Numbered from the stretch's first letter, positions 1 to 6,805 are shown. The stretch is DNA of 9,287 bases from Clostridiales bacterium (GCA_021203115.1 JAJQBV010000125.1:2989-12275); one strand, 5' to 3'. Made by a program: numbers and translations. Notes: generated by a model from the letters alone, not told the origin.

Positions 1-588
1 CCGCCAATTATGAAACTGCTCACAACAAAGGAGGAGCGCTCAATCAAGATGGGACAGCTCAGGGAGGTCTCCAAGCTGGAGGCAATCCTTTTTCCCATCG
101 TAGTGACGGTTGTGGTCTGCCTGATCCTTCCGACGACTGCACCGCTGGTCGGCATGCTGATGCTTGGAAACCTTTTCCGTGAGTGTGGTGTGACAAAACA
201 GCTGTCTGAGACAGCCTCCAACGCACTGATGTATATCGTGGTTATCCTGCTGGGAACATCCGTGGGAGCGTCCACGAGTGCGGAGGCGTTCCTGAAGGTC
301 ACGACGATTAAGATCGTGGTTTTGGGTCTTGTCGCGTTCGCTTTCGGTACAGCCGCCGGTGTCCTCTTCGGAAAGCTTCTCTGCAAGCTGACGCACGGAA
401 AGATCAATCCGCTGATCGGTTCCGCCGGTGTTTCCGCCGTGCCGATGGCGGCTCGCGTATCGCAGAAGGTGGGCGCGGAGGAGGATCCGACCAACTTCCT
501 GCTGATGCATGCGATGGGACCGAACGTGGCAGGCGTGATCGGCACCGCGATCGCTGCCGGTGTATTTATGGCGGTTTTCGGGGTGTAG
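1..588 (+). CDS. oadB: Sodium ion-translocating oxaloacetate decarboxylase beta subunit, C-terminal part (5' truncated by window edge)
   Basis: This is the membrane subunit of a biotin-dependent Na+-pumping decarboxylase (OadB/GcdB/MmdB family). It decarboxylates carboxybiotin and exports Na+. The frame is open from base 1 (P-P-I-M-K), so the ATG at 10 is internal and the N-terminal half lies outside the window. Hydrophobic segments follow the first 25 residues: [11 protein letters not shown] onward, then around [22 protein letters not shown], and a final helix [18 protein letters not shown]. The motif [17 protein letters not shown] (about 409-459) is the family's signature for Na+ and carboxybiotin chemistry, with N, G, S and R spaced as N373, G377, S382 and R389 in the Klebsiella protein. 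oadA follows after 84 bases, which fits one operon. The gene ends in UAG, and an in-frame UAA follows at 610-612. Which decarboxylase it serves (oxaloacetate, glutaconyl-CoA or methylmalonyl-CoA) is inferred from the neighbouring alpha subunit. Confidence 0.93.
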   Translation, partial: PPIMKLLTTKEERSIKMGQLREVSKLEAILFPIVVTVVVCLILPTTAPLVGMLMLGNLFRECGVTKQLSETASNALMYIVVILLGTSVGASTSAEAFLKVTTIKIVVLGLVAFAFGTAAGVLFGKLLCKLTHGKINPLIGSAGVSAVPMAARVSQKVGAEEDPTNFLLMHAMGPNVAGVIGTAIAAGVFMAVFGV

Positions 589-657
589 ATGCTGCAGAAG
601 TGCTGCTTATAAATTGATTTTCTGTAGAAATTATATTTTGACGGATATAGCGAGAAG

Positions 658-665
658 AAAGGAAG
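658..665 (+). promoter_or_regulatory. Ribosome binding site of oadA
   Basis: AAAGGAAG lies 7 bases upstream of the ATG at 673 and is the only good Shine-Dalgarno match in the oadB-oadA gap. It fixes the oadA start, and the protein then begins close to the usual conserved TVLRDAHQSL segment. Confidence 0.7.
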
Positions 666-672
666 ATTTTAT

Positions 673-2082
673 ATGGAGAAAAAACCTCTGAAAATAACAG
701 AGACTGTCCTCCGGGATGCCCATCAGTCCCTGATGGCGACCCGCCTGACGACGGAACAGATGCTTCCGATCATTGATAAGATGGACAAAGTCGGATACCA
801 TGCGGTGGAGTGCTGGGGCGGCGCGACGTTTGACGCGTCCATGCGTTTCCTGAAGGAAGATCCGTGGGAGCGTCTGAGAAAATTTCGCGACGGATTTAAG
901 AATACAAAGCTTCAGATGCTGTTCCGCGGCCAGAATATTCTGGGATATACCCATTACGCGGATGATGTTGTGGAGTATTTTGTCCAGAAATCCATCGCCA
1001 ACGGAATCGATATCATACGTATTTTTGACTGCTTAAATGATCTGCGCAACCTGAAAACCTGCGTGGATGCCTGTAAGAAAGAAAAGGGCTATTCCCAGAT
1101 CGCATTATCCTACACACTGGGCGAGGCCTACACGCTGGATTACTGGATTGATATTGCAAAACGCATCGAGGATATGGGAGCGGATTCCATCTGCATCAAG
1201 GATATGGCCGGCCTGCTGATTCCCTATGAGGCAGAGCGTCTGGTCAGTGCCTTAAAGGAGAATGTCGATCTTCCGATCGAACTGCACACGCACTACACCA
1301 GCGGTGTGGCTTCCATGAGCTGCCTGAAGGCGGTTGAGGCGGGCTGCGATATCATCGATACCGCTATCTCCCCGCTGGCGCTGGGAACTTCCCAGCCGGC
1401 AACAGAGGTTATGGTTGAGACATTCCGCGGCACGGAGTATGATACCGGGCTGGATCAGAACCTCCTTGCAGAGATTGCCGAGTATTTCACACCGATCCGC
1501 GAGGAAGCGCTCGCAAGCGGCCTTCTGAGCACGAAGGTTCTCGGTGTCAACATCAATACGCTGCGCTATCAGGTGCCGGGCGGCATGCTTTCAAACATGG
1601 TTTCCCAGCTGAAAGAGCAGAATGCGGAGGATAAGTTCGAGGAGGTGCTGCAGGAGATTCCACGTGTTCGGAAGGATCTTGGCGAGCCGCCGCTGGTCAC
1701 GCCTTCCAGCCAGATTGTCGGAACACAGGCAGTTTTAAATGTTCTGATGGGTGAACGCTATAAGGTCGCCACGAAGGAGACAAAGGGCATTCTTCTCGGT
1801 CAGTAGGGCCAGCCTGTAAAGCCGTTCAATCCGGAGGTGGTGGAGAAGGTTCTGGGCGATGAGGCGAAGAACGCGATCACCTGCCGTCCGGCCGATCTCA
1901 TCGAGCCGCAGCTGGAGAAGCTGGAGAGTGAGATGAAGGAGTGGAAACAGCAGGACGAGGATGTGCTTTCCTATGCGCTGTTCCCGAAGCAGGCCATCGA
2001 CTTCTTTAAGTACCGCGCGGCGCAGCAGACCGGTGTGGATCCGGATGCTGCGGATACGGAGACCGGAGCGTATCCGGTATAA
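673..2082 (+). pseudogene. oadA: Oxaloacetate decarboxylase alpha (carboxyltransferase) subunit, interrupted by an in-frame UAG
   Basis: This cytoplasmic carboxyltransferase moves the carboxyl group of oxaloacetate to biotin; OadB then releases it as CO2 while pumping Na+. The DRE-TIM barrel is clear: TVLRDAHQS (residues 11-19, metal ligand D15), LFRGQN (83-88), CIKDMAG (174-180, K176) and HTH (205-207, metal ligands). Codon 378 is TAG (1804-1806), within LLGQ-stop-GQ, where OadA/PycB proteins normally have G-x-Y-G. One base change from TAT or TAC would give it. The 91 codons after it, in the same frame, match the family C-terminus (PFNPEVVEKVLGD, then QDEDVLSYALFPKQAIDFF). There is no biotinyl domain, as usual in Clostridia, where the carrier is a separate gene. 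It is labelled a pseudogene for the stop. The strong conservation on both sides means a very recent mutation, a sequence error or UAG read-through are all possible. Confidence 0.88.
1804..1806 (+). other. In-frame amber codon inside oadA
   Basis: TAG is codon 378 of the oadA frame, replacing the tyrosine of the conserved G-x-Y-G stretch. No frameshift accompanies it, and the frame stays open to TAA at 2080-2082. Translation ending here would give a 377-residue barrel lacking the C-terminal helical region. Confidence 0.9.
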
Positions 2083-2111
2083 GGCCGTACCGATTTTAAA
2101 ATAAAAGATAG

Positions 2112-2159
2112 AATCACCCTGTGAGCCGTGTTATAATACAGTCTGCAGGGTGATTTTTT
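2112..2159 (+). terminator. Rho-independent terminator of the oad operon
   Basis: A 10-bp perfect stem pairs AATCACCCTG (2112-2121) with CAGGGTGATT (2146-2155). A run of six T (2154-2159) overlaps its end. It sits 29 bases after the oadA stop, which is the expected place. The 24-base loop is longer than usual and contains a promoter-like -10 box, so termination may be less efficient than the stem suggests. Confidence 0.7.
2129..2137 (+). promoter_or_regulatory. Extended -10 promoter for the greA-like gene, inside the terminator loop
   Basis: TGTTATAAT is a perfect extended -10 (TG-n-TATAAT, hexamer 2132-2137). The hexamer 17 bases upstream (TAGAAT, 2109-2114) matches the TTGACA consensus at only 3 of 6 positions, which is tolerable for an extended -10 promoter. 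Transcription would start near 2144, giving a leader of about 54 bases before the ATG at 2198 that excludes the left arm of the terminator. Assignment is by motif only. Confidence 0.5.
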
Positions 2160-2182
2160 ATCATAGCATTATTTATACGAAC

Positions 2183-2188
2183 AGGAAG
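2183..2188 (+). promoter_or_regulatory. Ribosome binding site of the greA-like gene
   Basis: AGGAAG ends 9 bases before the ATG at 2198. This supports 2198 as the true start of the interrupted gene, rather than the ATG at 2396 that begins the open segment after the amber codon. Confidence 0.65.
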
Positions 2189-2197
2189 TGTTAAGAT

Positions 2198-2701
2198 ATG
2201 TACGACAAGGTGACACAGAAGGATATCGACCGCATGGAGGCGGAGATTGAGCATCGAAAGGTTGTGATCCGGAAAGAGGCCCTGGAGGCGGTAAAGGAAG
2301 CCCGCGCGCAGGGAGACGTGATTTAGAATTTTGAATATAAGGCGGCGAAGCAGTACAAGAATGAGAATGAAAAGCGGATCCGCTATCTGGAAAAGATGGT
2401 GAAAACGGCCGTGATCATCTCCGAGGAGTCAAAGAGCGATGAGGTCGGGATGAACAATAAGGTTGTGCTCTGGTTTGAGGAGGATGACGAGGAAGAGGAG
2501 TATACCATTGTCACGACCGTCCGTGCAAACTCCATGAAGGGATGGATTTCGAACGAGTCGCCGCTGGGAAAAGCAATCCTCGGACACAAGGCGGGGGAGC
2601 GGGTTTTCGTGCGGATCAATGAGCAGAGCGGGTATTATGTGACGATACGGTCGATTGAGAATACCGGGGATGACGGGTCGATCGGGTTGAGGAAGTATTA
2701 A
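2198..2701 (+). pseudogene. greA: GreA-family transcript cleavage factor, interrupted by an in-frame UAG
   Basis: GreA/GreB proteins enter the RNA polymerase secondary channel and stimulate cleavage of backtracked RNA. The frame from ATG 2198 gives 167 codons before TAA 2699-2701, slightly longer than the roughly 158-residue norm. Codons 1-75 form the N-terminal coiled coil, with AQGDV, then NFEYKAAK and RIRYLEKMVKTA. The C-terminal FKBP-like domain contains SPLGKAILGHKAGERV and ends IENTGDDGS. Codon 43 is TAG (2324-2326), where E. coli GreA has E44, one of the two acidic tip residues needed for cleavage; the partner D41 is kept as D40. The preceding codon is Ile, where Ser or Lys is usual (GDLSEN, GDLKEN). 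An acidic run (FEEDDEEEEY) precedes the later strands. After the stop, only the C-terminal domain could be made from ATG 2396, which lacks a convincing ribosome binding site. Paralogue identity (GreA versus GreB) is not certain. Confidence 0.85.
2324..2326 (+). other. In-frame amber codon inside the greA-like gene
   Basis: TAG is codon 43, in D-V-I-stop-N-F-E-Y, aligned with the catalytic Glu of the family's G-D-L-x-E-N motif. GAG to TAG is one G-to-T change. The ATT (Ile) codon just before it could also be one G-to-T change from AGT (Ser). The frame downstream is conserved. Confidence 0.88.
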
Positions 2702-2958
2702 GGGGATCTATCAAGATGTATGGACGGATGCGGAAGATATCGAATATATTTCAGGCAACCGGGGCAACGCTTCGATGAACTAATCGCTAACTGCGACTAA
2801 GACGCTCAGGAGAGCCTTCGCGCCTAAGTCTTTGTAAGCGCTGGATTTCATCTCAGCTAAAAGCGCCCCTACAAAGTTGCCGCGAAATATATTCGATATC
2901 TCCCGCATCCTGAGCCAAGGATTTGCAGTCTGACCAAGTGAGAAAGTGAAGATAATAC
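2702..2958. other. Gene-free spacer between greA-like gene and priA
   Basis: This 257-base stretch has no convincing coding sequence. Most of it is the near-palindromic element at 2726-2910. I see no terminator for the greA-like gene and no good sigma-A promoter for priA. The bases before priA (GAAAGTGAAG) give only a weak ribosome binding site. Confidence 0.6.
2726..2910. repeat. 185-bp long-hairpin element with 27-bp terminal inverted repeats (MITE-like)
   Basis: The left end (2726-2752) is the reverse complement of the right end (2884-2910) over 27 bp, with a single mismatch (A2734 against C2902). Pairing continues inward in register: GGCAAC 2754-2759 with 2876-2881, GGGGC 2761-2765 with 2865-2869, GCTT 2769-2772 with 2861-2864, GATGAA 2774-2779 with 2847-2852, and CGCT 2785-2788 with 2837-2840. 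An 11-bp hairpin with two mismatches closes the tip (2795-2805 with 2820-2830). The element could therefore fold as one long imperfect hairpin in DNA or RNA. Size and terminal repeats suggest a miniature inverted-repeat element. I find no clear target-site duplication, so insertion is not proven. A structured RNA upstream of priA is the alternative. Confidence 0.7.
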
Positions 2959-5226
2959 ATGAGTTATTATGCAAATGTCATAGTGGACATTTCTCTAAGT
3001 AAATTAGATAAAACCTTTCAATATGCGATTCCGACATCCCTAAATGAAAAGATCCGCCCCGGCGTTCTGGTGGAGGTTCCCTTCGGCAACGGGAACCGTA
3101 TCGTGCGCGGCTATGTTGTGGACGTTACGGATACGCCGGAGTTTGATGTGGGACGGATGAAGGAGATTGCTTCCGTGGTGACGAAGGGGGTGCCGATCGA
3201 GGCGCAGCTGATCTCGCTGGCCGCATGGATTCGGGAGAATTACGGCGGGACGATGAATCAGGCATTAAAGACGGTTTTGCCGGTCAAGCGCAAGACTGCC
3301 AAACGTCAGCAGCGGCTCATTTACCTGATTTTGTCGGAGGAGACGGCAGCGGAGCAGCTGAATGAGTGTAGGCGAAAACACCAGACGGCGCGCGCCAGGC
3401 TGTTGGAGGCGCTCATTGCGCAGTCGCCCCTTCCCTATGAGACGGTGACGGCGAAGCTGAATGTGACTTCGTCCGTAATCCGTGCGCTGGAGGAGCGGCA
3501 GATGATCCGGGTGGAATCGCTGCGGGACTGGCGCAATCCCTTAGACCGCATGAAAAAACAGGGAAAGAGGGTCGAGCTAAATTCCCGACAGCAGGAGATT
3601 GTCGATGATATCAATCTGCACCGGCAGTCGGGGGATGGCACTCCCTGCCTGATTCACGGCGTGACCGGAAGTGGAAAGACGGAGATTTATATCGCGCTCA
3701 TCGAATCTGCGGTGCGGGAAGGGCGGCAGGCCATTGTCCTGATTCCGGAGATTGCATTGACGTTTCAGACAGTTCTGCGGTTTTACAATCATTTTGGGGA
3801 TCGCGTTTCGATTCTTCACTCCAGAATGTCCGCGGGCGAGCGTTTTGACCAGTATGAGCGCGCGAAAAATGGGGAGCTCGATGTGATGATCGGCCCGCGC
3901 TCCGCACTGTTTACGCCTTTTTCCGATCTGGGTATTATTATCATAGATGAGGAGCATGAAGCGTCCTACAAGAGTGAGACGGTTCCCTGTTACCATGCAA
4001 GAGAGACGGCAATTGAGCGGGCAAGGGTTTGTCAGGCAACGGTTGTGCTCGGCTCTGCGACGCCGTCAGTGGAGAGCTATTATCATGTAAAACAGGGCGA
4101 TTACCGCTTATATAAGCTGAAGGAGCGGGTTGGCGGCGGTGCGCTTCCGCAGGTCTGTATTTCGGATATGCGAAAGGAACTGCGCGAGGGAAACCGCTCC
4201 ATCTTAAGCCGCCGCTTGCGGGAGCTCATTACAGACCGCTTGAACCGTAAGGAGCAGATCATGCTGTTCATCAATCGGCGCGGGATGGCGGGGTTTGTCT
4301 CCTGCCGGAGCTGCGGACATGTGCTGAAATGTCCGCACTGTGATGTCTCATTGACTCTTCACAATAACGGGAGGCTGGTCTGTCACTATTGCGGTTACAC
4401 GAAACCGATGGTTCAGAGCTGTCCGGAGTGCGGATCTCCCTATATCGGCGCGTTTCGGGCGGGAACGCAAAAGATTGAGCGTTATCTCCGCGAGCAGTTC
4501 CCGGAGGCGCGTCTGCTTCGAATGGATCTGGATACAACGCGGCAGAAGGACAGCTACGAAAAGATTTTATCTTCCTTTGCCAATCATGAGGCGGACATCC
4601 TGATCGGGACACAGATAATTGTAAAGGGACATGATTTCCCAAATGTCACGCTTGTCGGCGCGCTGGCGGCGGATCTTTCGCTTCACATCAGCGACTACCG
4701 CGCGGCAGAGCGCACCTTCCAGCTATTGACGCAGGCAGCCGGACGTGCCGGGCGCGGCAGTCGGCCGGGGGAGGTTGTCATCCAGACCTACCAGCCGGAG
4801 CATTTCGCGGTCGTGGCAGCGGCCAATCAGGATTATCAGGCTTTCTATGAACGCGAGATTCGCTTCCGCCGGATGATGAATTACCCGCCTGTCTGGCATA
4901 TGCTGGTGGTTCACATTTCCTCTGAACAGGAAACGCTTGTCAACAGGGCATCGAATGTATTACAATACAAAATAAGTGCGATGACACAGGCGGCCGGGCC
5001 GGAGCAGCCTTCGGAATCGGGGCAAAGCCGCGTACAGGTAATCGGCCCTGCGGATGCCGCAGTGGCGCGGGTAAACGATATTTTCCGCAAGGTTATTTAT
5101 GTGAAATCAGCCTCCTACGGAGAGCTGGTCTCCGTAAAAAATGCTTTGGATTCTTTTGTGCGGGACAATCCCGCGATGCACAATGTGTCGGTGCAGTTTG
5201 ATTTTGACCCGATGAACGGATTCTGA
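2959..5226 (+). CDS. priA: Primosomal protein N', replication restart 3'-5' DNA helicase
   Basis: PriA recognises stalled or repaired forks and D-loops, unwinds lagging-strand DNA and starts reloading of the replicative helicase. The 755 residues are about the family's usual length. The N-terminal 3'-DNA-binding domain begins YYANVIVDISLSKLDKTFQY. Walker A is GVTGSGKT (234-241), and the DEEH Walker B box is at 330-333, followed by the GSATPS motif. Eight zinc-binding cysteines form the family's four CxxC pairs: 449/452, 458/461, 476/479 and 489/492. Helicase motifs V and VI are seen in GTQIIVKGHDFPNV and QAAGRAGRG. It is the first gene of the priA-def-fmt-rsmB-rlmN cluster, and def starts 24 bases after its stop. 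Its first 100 or so bases are noticeably more AT-rich than the rest. No clear promoter is visible upstream, where the hairpin element lies. Confidence 0.96.
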   Translation: MSYYANVIVDISLSKLDKTFQYAIPTSLNEKIRPGVLVEVPFGNGNRIVRGYVVDVTDTPEFDVGRMKEIASVVTKGVPIEAQLISLAAWIRENYGGTMNQALKTVLPVKRKTAKRQQRLIYLILSEETAAEQLNECRRKHQTARARLLEALIAQSPLPYETVTAKLNVTSSVIRALEERQMIRVESLRDWRNPLDRMKKQGKRVELNSRQQEIVDDINLHRQSGDGTPCLIHGVTGSGKTEIYIALIESAVREGRQAIVLIPEIALTFQTVLRFYNHFGDRVSILHSRMSAGERFDQYERAKNGELDVMIGPRSALFTPFSDLGIIIIDEEHEASYKSETVPCYHARETAIERARVCQATVVLGSATPSVESYYHVKQGDYRLYKLKERVGGGALPQVCISDMRKELREGNRSILSRRLRELITDRLNRKEQIMLFINRRGMAGFVSCRSCGHVLKCPHCDVSLTLHNNGRLVCHYCGYTKPMVQSCPECGSPYIGAFRAGTQKIERYLREQFPEARLLRMDLDTTRQKDSYEKILSSFANHEADILIGTQIIVKGHDFPNVTLVGALAADLSLHISDYRAAERTFQLLTQAAGRAGRGSRPGEVVIQTYQPEHFAVVAAANQDYQAFYEREIRFRRMMNYPPVWHMLVVHISSEQETLVNRASNVLQYKISAMTQAAGPEQPSESGQSRVQVIGPADAAVARVNDIFRKVIYVKSASYGELVSVKNALDSFVRDNPAMHNVSVQFDFDPMNGF

Positions 5227-5250
5227 CTTTAGAGACAGGAGAGAGAAACT

Positions 5251-5838
5251 ATGGCTTTACGTACCATTCGCCTGCTGGGCGATGAAATTCTGACTAAGAA
5301 ATGCAGGGAGGTCAAGGTGCTGTCGCCGCGGATACAGCAACTGATCGAGGATATGCTTGAGACGATGTACGATGCGAACGGCGTTGGTCTGGCTGCGCCG
5401 CAGGTCGGTGTGCTCCGCCGGATTGTTGTGATTGACATTGGAGACGGGCCGCTGATCATGATCAACCCCGTGATTCTTGAGACGGACGGGGAACAGACCG
5501 GCGATGAGGGCTGTCTGAGCCTGCCGGGAAAGGCCGGACAGGTGACGCGTTCGAATTATGTCAAAGCCCGGTATTTCGATGAAAACATGGATGAGTACGA
5601 GATTGAGGGCGAGGAGCTCCTCGCCCGCGCGATCTGCCATGAGCTGGATCATCTGGACGGTCATATGTATGTGGAGAAGGTCGAGGGCGAGATTCACGAG
5701 GTGACCTATGAGGAGCCGGAACCCGGGGAAGATGATGAGGAAACCGGACAGGGTGAGGATAATGCAGAGATCAAACAGGGAGAAGATAATGCAGAGACCG
5801 AACAGGGAGAAGTCGCATCCAAAGCAGAGACAGAGTGA
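5251..5838 (+). CDS. def: Peptide deformylase with acidic repeat tail
   Basis: This metalloenzyme removes the formyl group from the N-terminal methionine of nascent proteins at the ribosome. All three family motifs are present: GVGLAAPQ (44-51), EGCLS (86-90, metal ligand C88) and HELDH (130-134, ligands H130 and H134, catalytic E131). AGGAGA at 5237-5242 lies 8 bases before the ATG. The catalytic domain ends near residue 150, the usual full length. A further 45 or so residues form a strongly acidic, low-complexity tail that contains two QGEDNAE repeats (from residues 167 and 176) and a third degenerate copy. fmt starts 33 bases downstream, the classic def-fmt pair whose products remove and add the same formyl group. 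Confidence 0.96.
   Translation: MALRTIRLLGDEILTKKCREVKVLSPRIQQLIEDMLETMYDANGVGLAAPQVGVLRRIVVIDIGDGPLIMINPVILETDGEQTGDEGCLSLPGKAGQVTRSNYVKARYFDENMDEYEIEGEELLARAICHELDHLDGHMYVEKVEGEIHEVTYEEPEPGEDDEETGQGEDNAEIKQGEDNAETEQGEVASKAETE
5749..5802 (+). repeat. 27-bp tandem repeat inside the def acidic tail
   Basis: Two adjacent 27-bp units (5749-5775 and 5776-5802) each encode nine residues, QGEDNAEIK and QGEDNAETE. A partial third unit begins at 5803 (CAGGGAGAAG). The units differ at only a few bases, so the tail probably grew by recent in-frame duplication and may vary in copy number between strains. Confidence 0.8.
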
Positions 5839-5860
5839 TGTGCTGACGCTCATGATCGTG

Positions 5861-5866
5861 AGGTGG
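5861..5866 (+). promoter_or_regulatory. Ribosome binding site that decides the fmt start
   Basis: AGGTGG is 5 bases before TTG 5872. The alternative GTG start at 5863 lies within this Shine-Dalgarno sequence, so the TTG start is favoured. Confidence 0.6.
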
Positions 5867-5871
5867 ACGGT

Positions 5872-6804
5872 TTGAAAATTATTTTTATGGGAACCCCGGA
5901 CTTTTCCTGCGGCACGCTGGAAGCATTGATTGCGGCGGGGCATGAGGTTGTGCTGGCAGTCACTCAGCCCGACAAGCCAAGGGGGAGAGGAAAGAGCGTG
6001 CAGTTTTCTCCGGTGAAGGAGACAGCTCTTGTACATGGGATCGAGGTATATCAGCCACGGCGGATTCGGGAGTCGGACTGCGTGGAGTATCTGAGAACAT
6101 TTCAGGCAGATATCATTGTCGTCGTGGCATTCAGCCAGATTCTTCCGAAAGAGATTCTGGAGATGCCGCGATACGGCTGCATCAATGTTCACGCTTCGCT
6201 TTTGCCGAAGTACCGCGGTGCTGCGCCGATTCAGTGGGCCGTGATCAACGGGGAAAAGGTTTCCGGTGTCACGACGATGCGGATGGATGAGGGGCTGGAT
6301 ACCGGAGATATGATCCTGCGCGAAGAGGTGGTTCTGGATGAGAAGGAGACCGGCGGCAGCCTTTTTGACAAGCTGAGCGCGGTCGGGGCATCGCTTTGCG
6401 TGAAGACTCTGCAGGCGATCGGGGACGGTACGGCAGTTTACACACCGCAGGATCACAGCCTTGCGACCAAGGTCGGTATGATCAGCAAACAGTTCGGCCG
6501 GATTGACTGGAATCAGCCGGCATTTCAGCTGGAACGTCTGGTTCGCGGTCTGAACCCTTGGCCGAGTGCATATACGATGTTGAACGGAAAGATTTTTAAG
6601 ATATGGGATGCGGATATTTTCTCTGAGAATGAGGATGCAGCGCCCGGAACTGTGACAAAAGTGACGAAGGACGCTGTATACGTGCAGACCGGCGACGGCC
6701 TTCTTATTCTCCGTGAAATTCAACTGGAGGGGAAAAAGAGGATGCCGTGTGTGGATTTCCTCCGCGGATATTCGCTGTCCGCAGGAGATACATTGGGGAA
6801 ATAA
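5872..6804 (+). CDS. fmt: Methionyl-tRNA formyltransferase (probable TTG start)
   Basis: Fmt transfers a formyl group from 10-formyl-tetrahydrofolate to Met-tRNAi, which makes the bacterial initiator tRNA. With the TTG start the protein has 310 residues, the typical length, and begins MKIIFMGTPDF, exactly the usual family N-terminus. A GTG at 5863 would add three residues. The formyltransferase active site is complete: N105, H107 and D143 correspond to E. coli N106, H108 and D144, within INVHASLLPKYRGAAP and MDEGLDTGDM. The C-terminal tRNA-binding domain starts near LERLVRGLNPWPSAY. rsmB starts one base after the stop, so the two are probably translationally coupled. Confidence 0.95.
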   Translation: MKIIFMGTPDFSCGTLEALIAAGHEVVLAVTQPDKPRGRGKSVQFSPVKETALVHGIEVYQPRRIRESDCVEYLRTFQADIIVVVAFSQILPKEILEMPRYGCINVHASLLPKYRGAAPIQWAVINGEKVSGVTTMRMDEGLDTGDMILREEVVLDEKETGGSLFDKLSAVGASLCVKTLQAIGDGTAVYTPQDHSLATKVGMISKQFGRIDWNQPAFQLERLVRGLNPWPSAYTMLNGKIFKIWDADIFSENEDAAPGTVTKVTKDAVYVQTGDGLLILREIQLEGKKRMPCVDFLRGYSLSAGDTLGK

Positions 6805-6805
6805 T

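Noticed and set aside
614..636. Promoter in the oadB-oadA gap (TTGATT, TATATT)
   Set aside because: The hexamers are only 11 bases apart, too close for a sigma-A promoter. Co-transcription with oadB is simpler.
1837..2082. Separate 81-residue gene starting at GTG 1837
   Set aside because: It is the conserved C-terminus of oadA, in the same frame beyond the amber codon.
2396..2701. Separate 101-residue gene starting at ATG 2396
   Set aside because: It is the C-terminal part of the GreA-like frame beginning at 2198, and there is no convincing ribosome binding site for an independent start.
2923..2956. TTGCAG and GATAAT as a priA promoter
   Set aside because: The spacing is 22 bases and the -10 would end two bases before the ATG, leaving no leader.
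6713..6805. Upstream extension of rsmB into fmt
   Set aside because: The extra 31 codons overlap the fmt C-terminus and have no RsmB resemblance. ATG 6806 gives the expected N-terminus.
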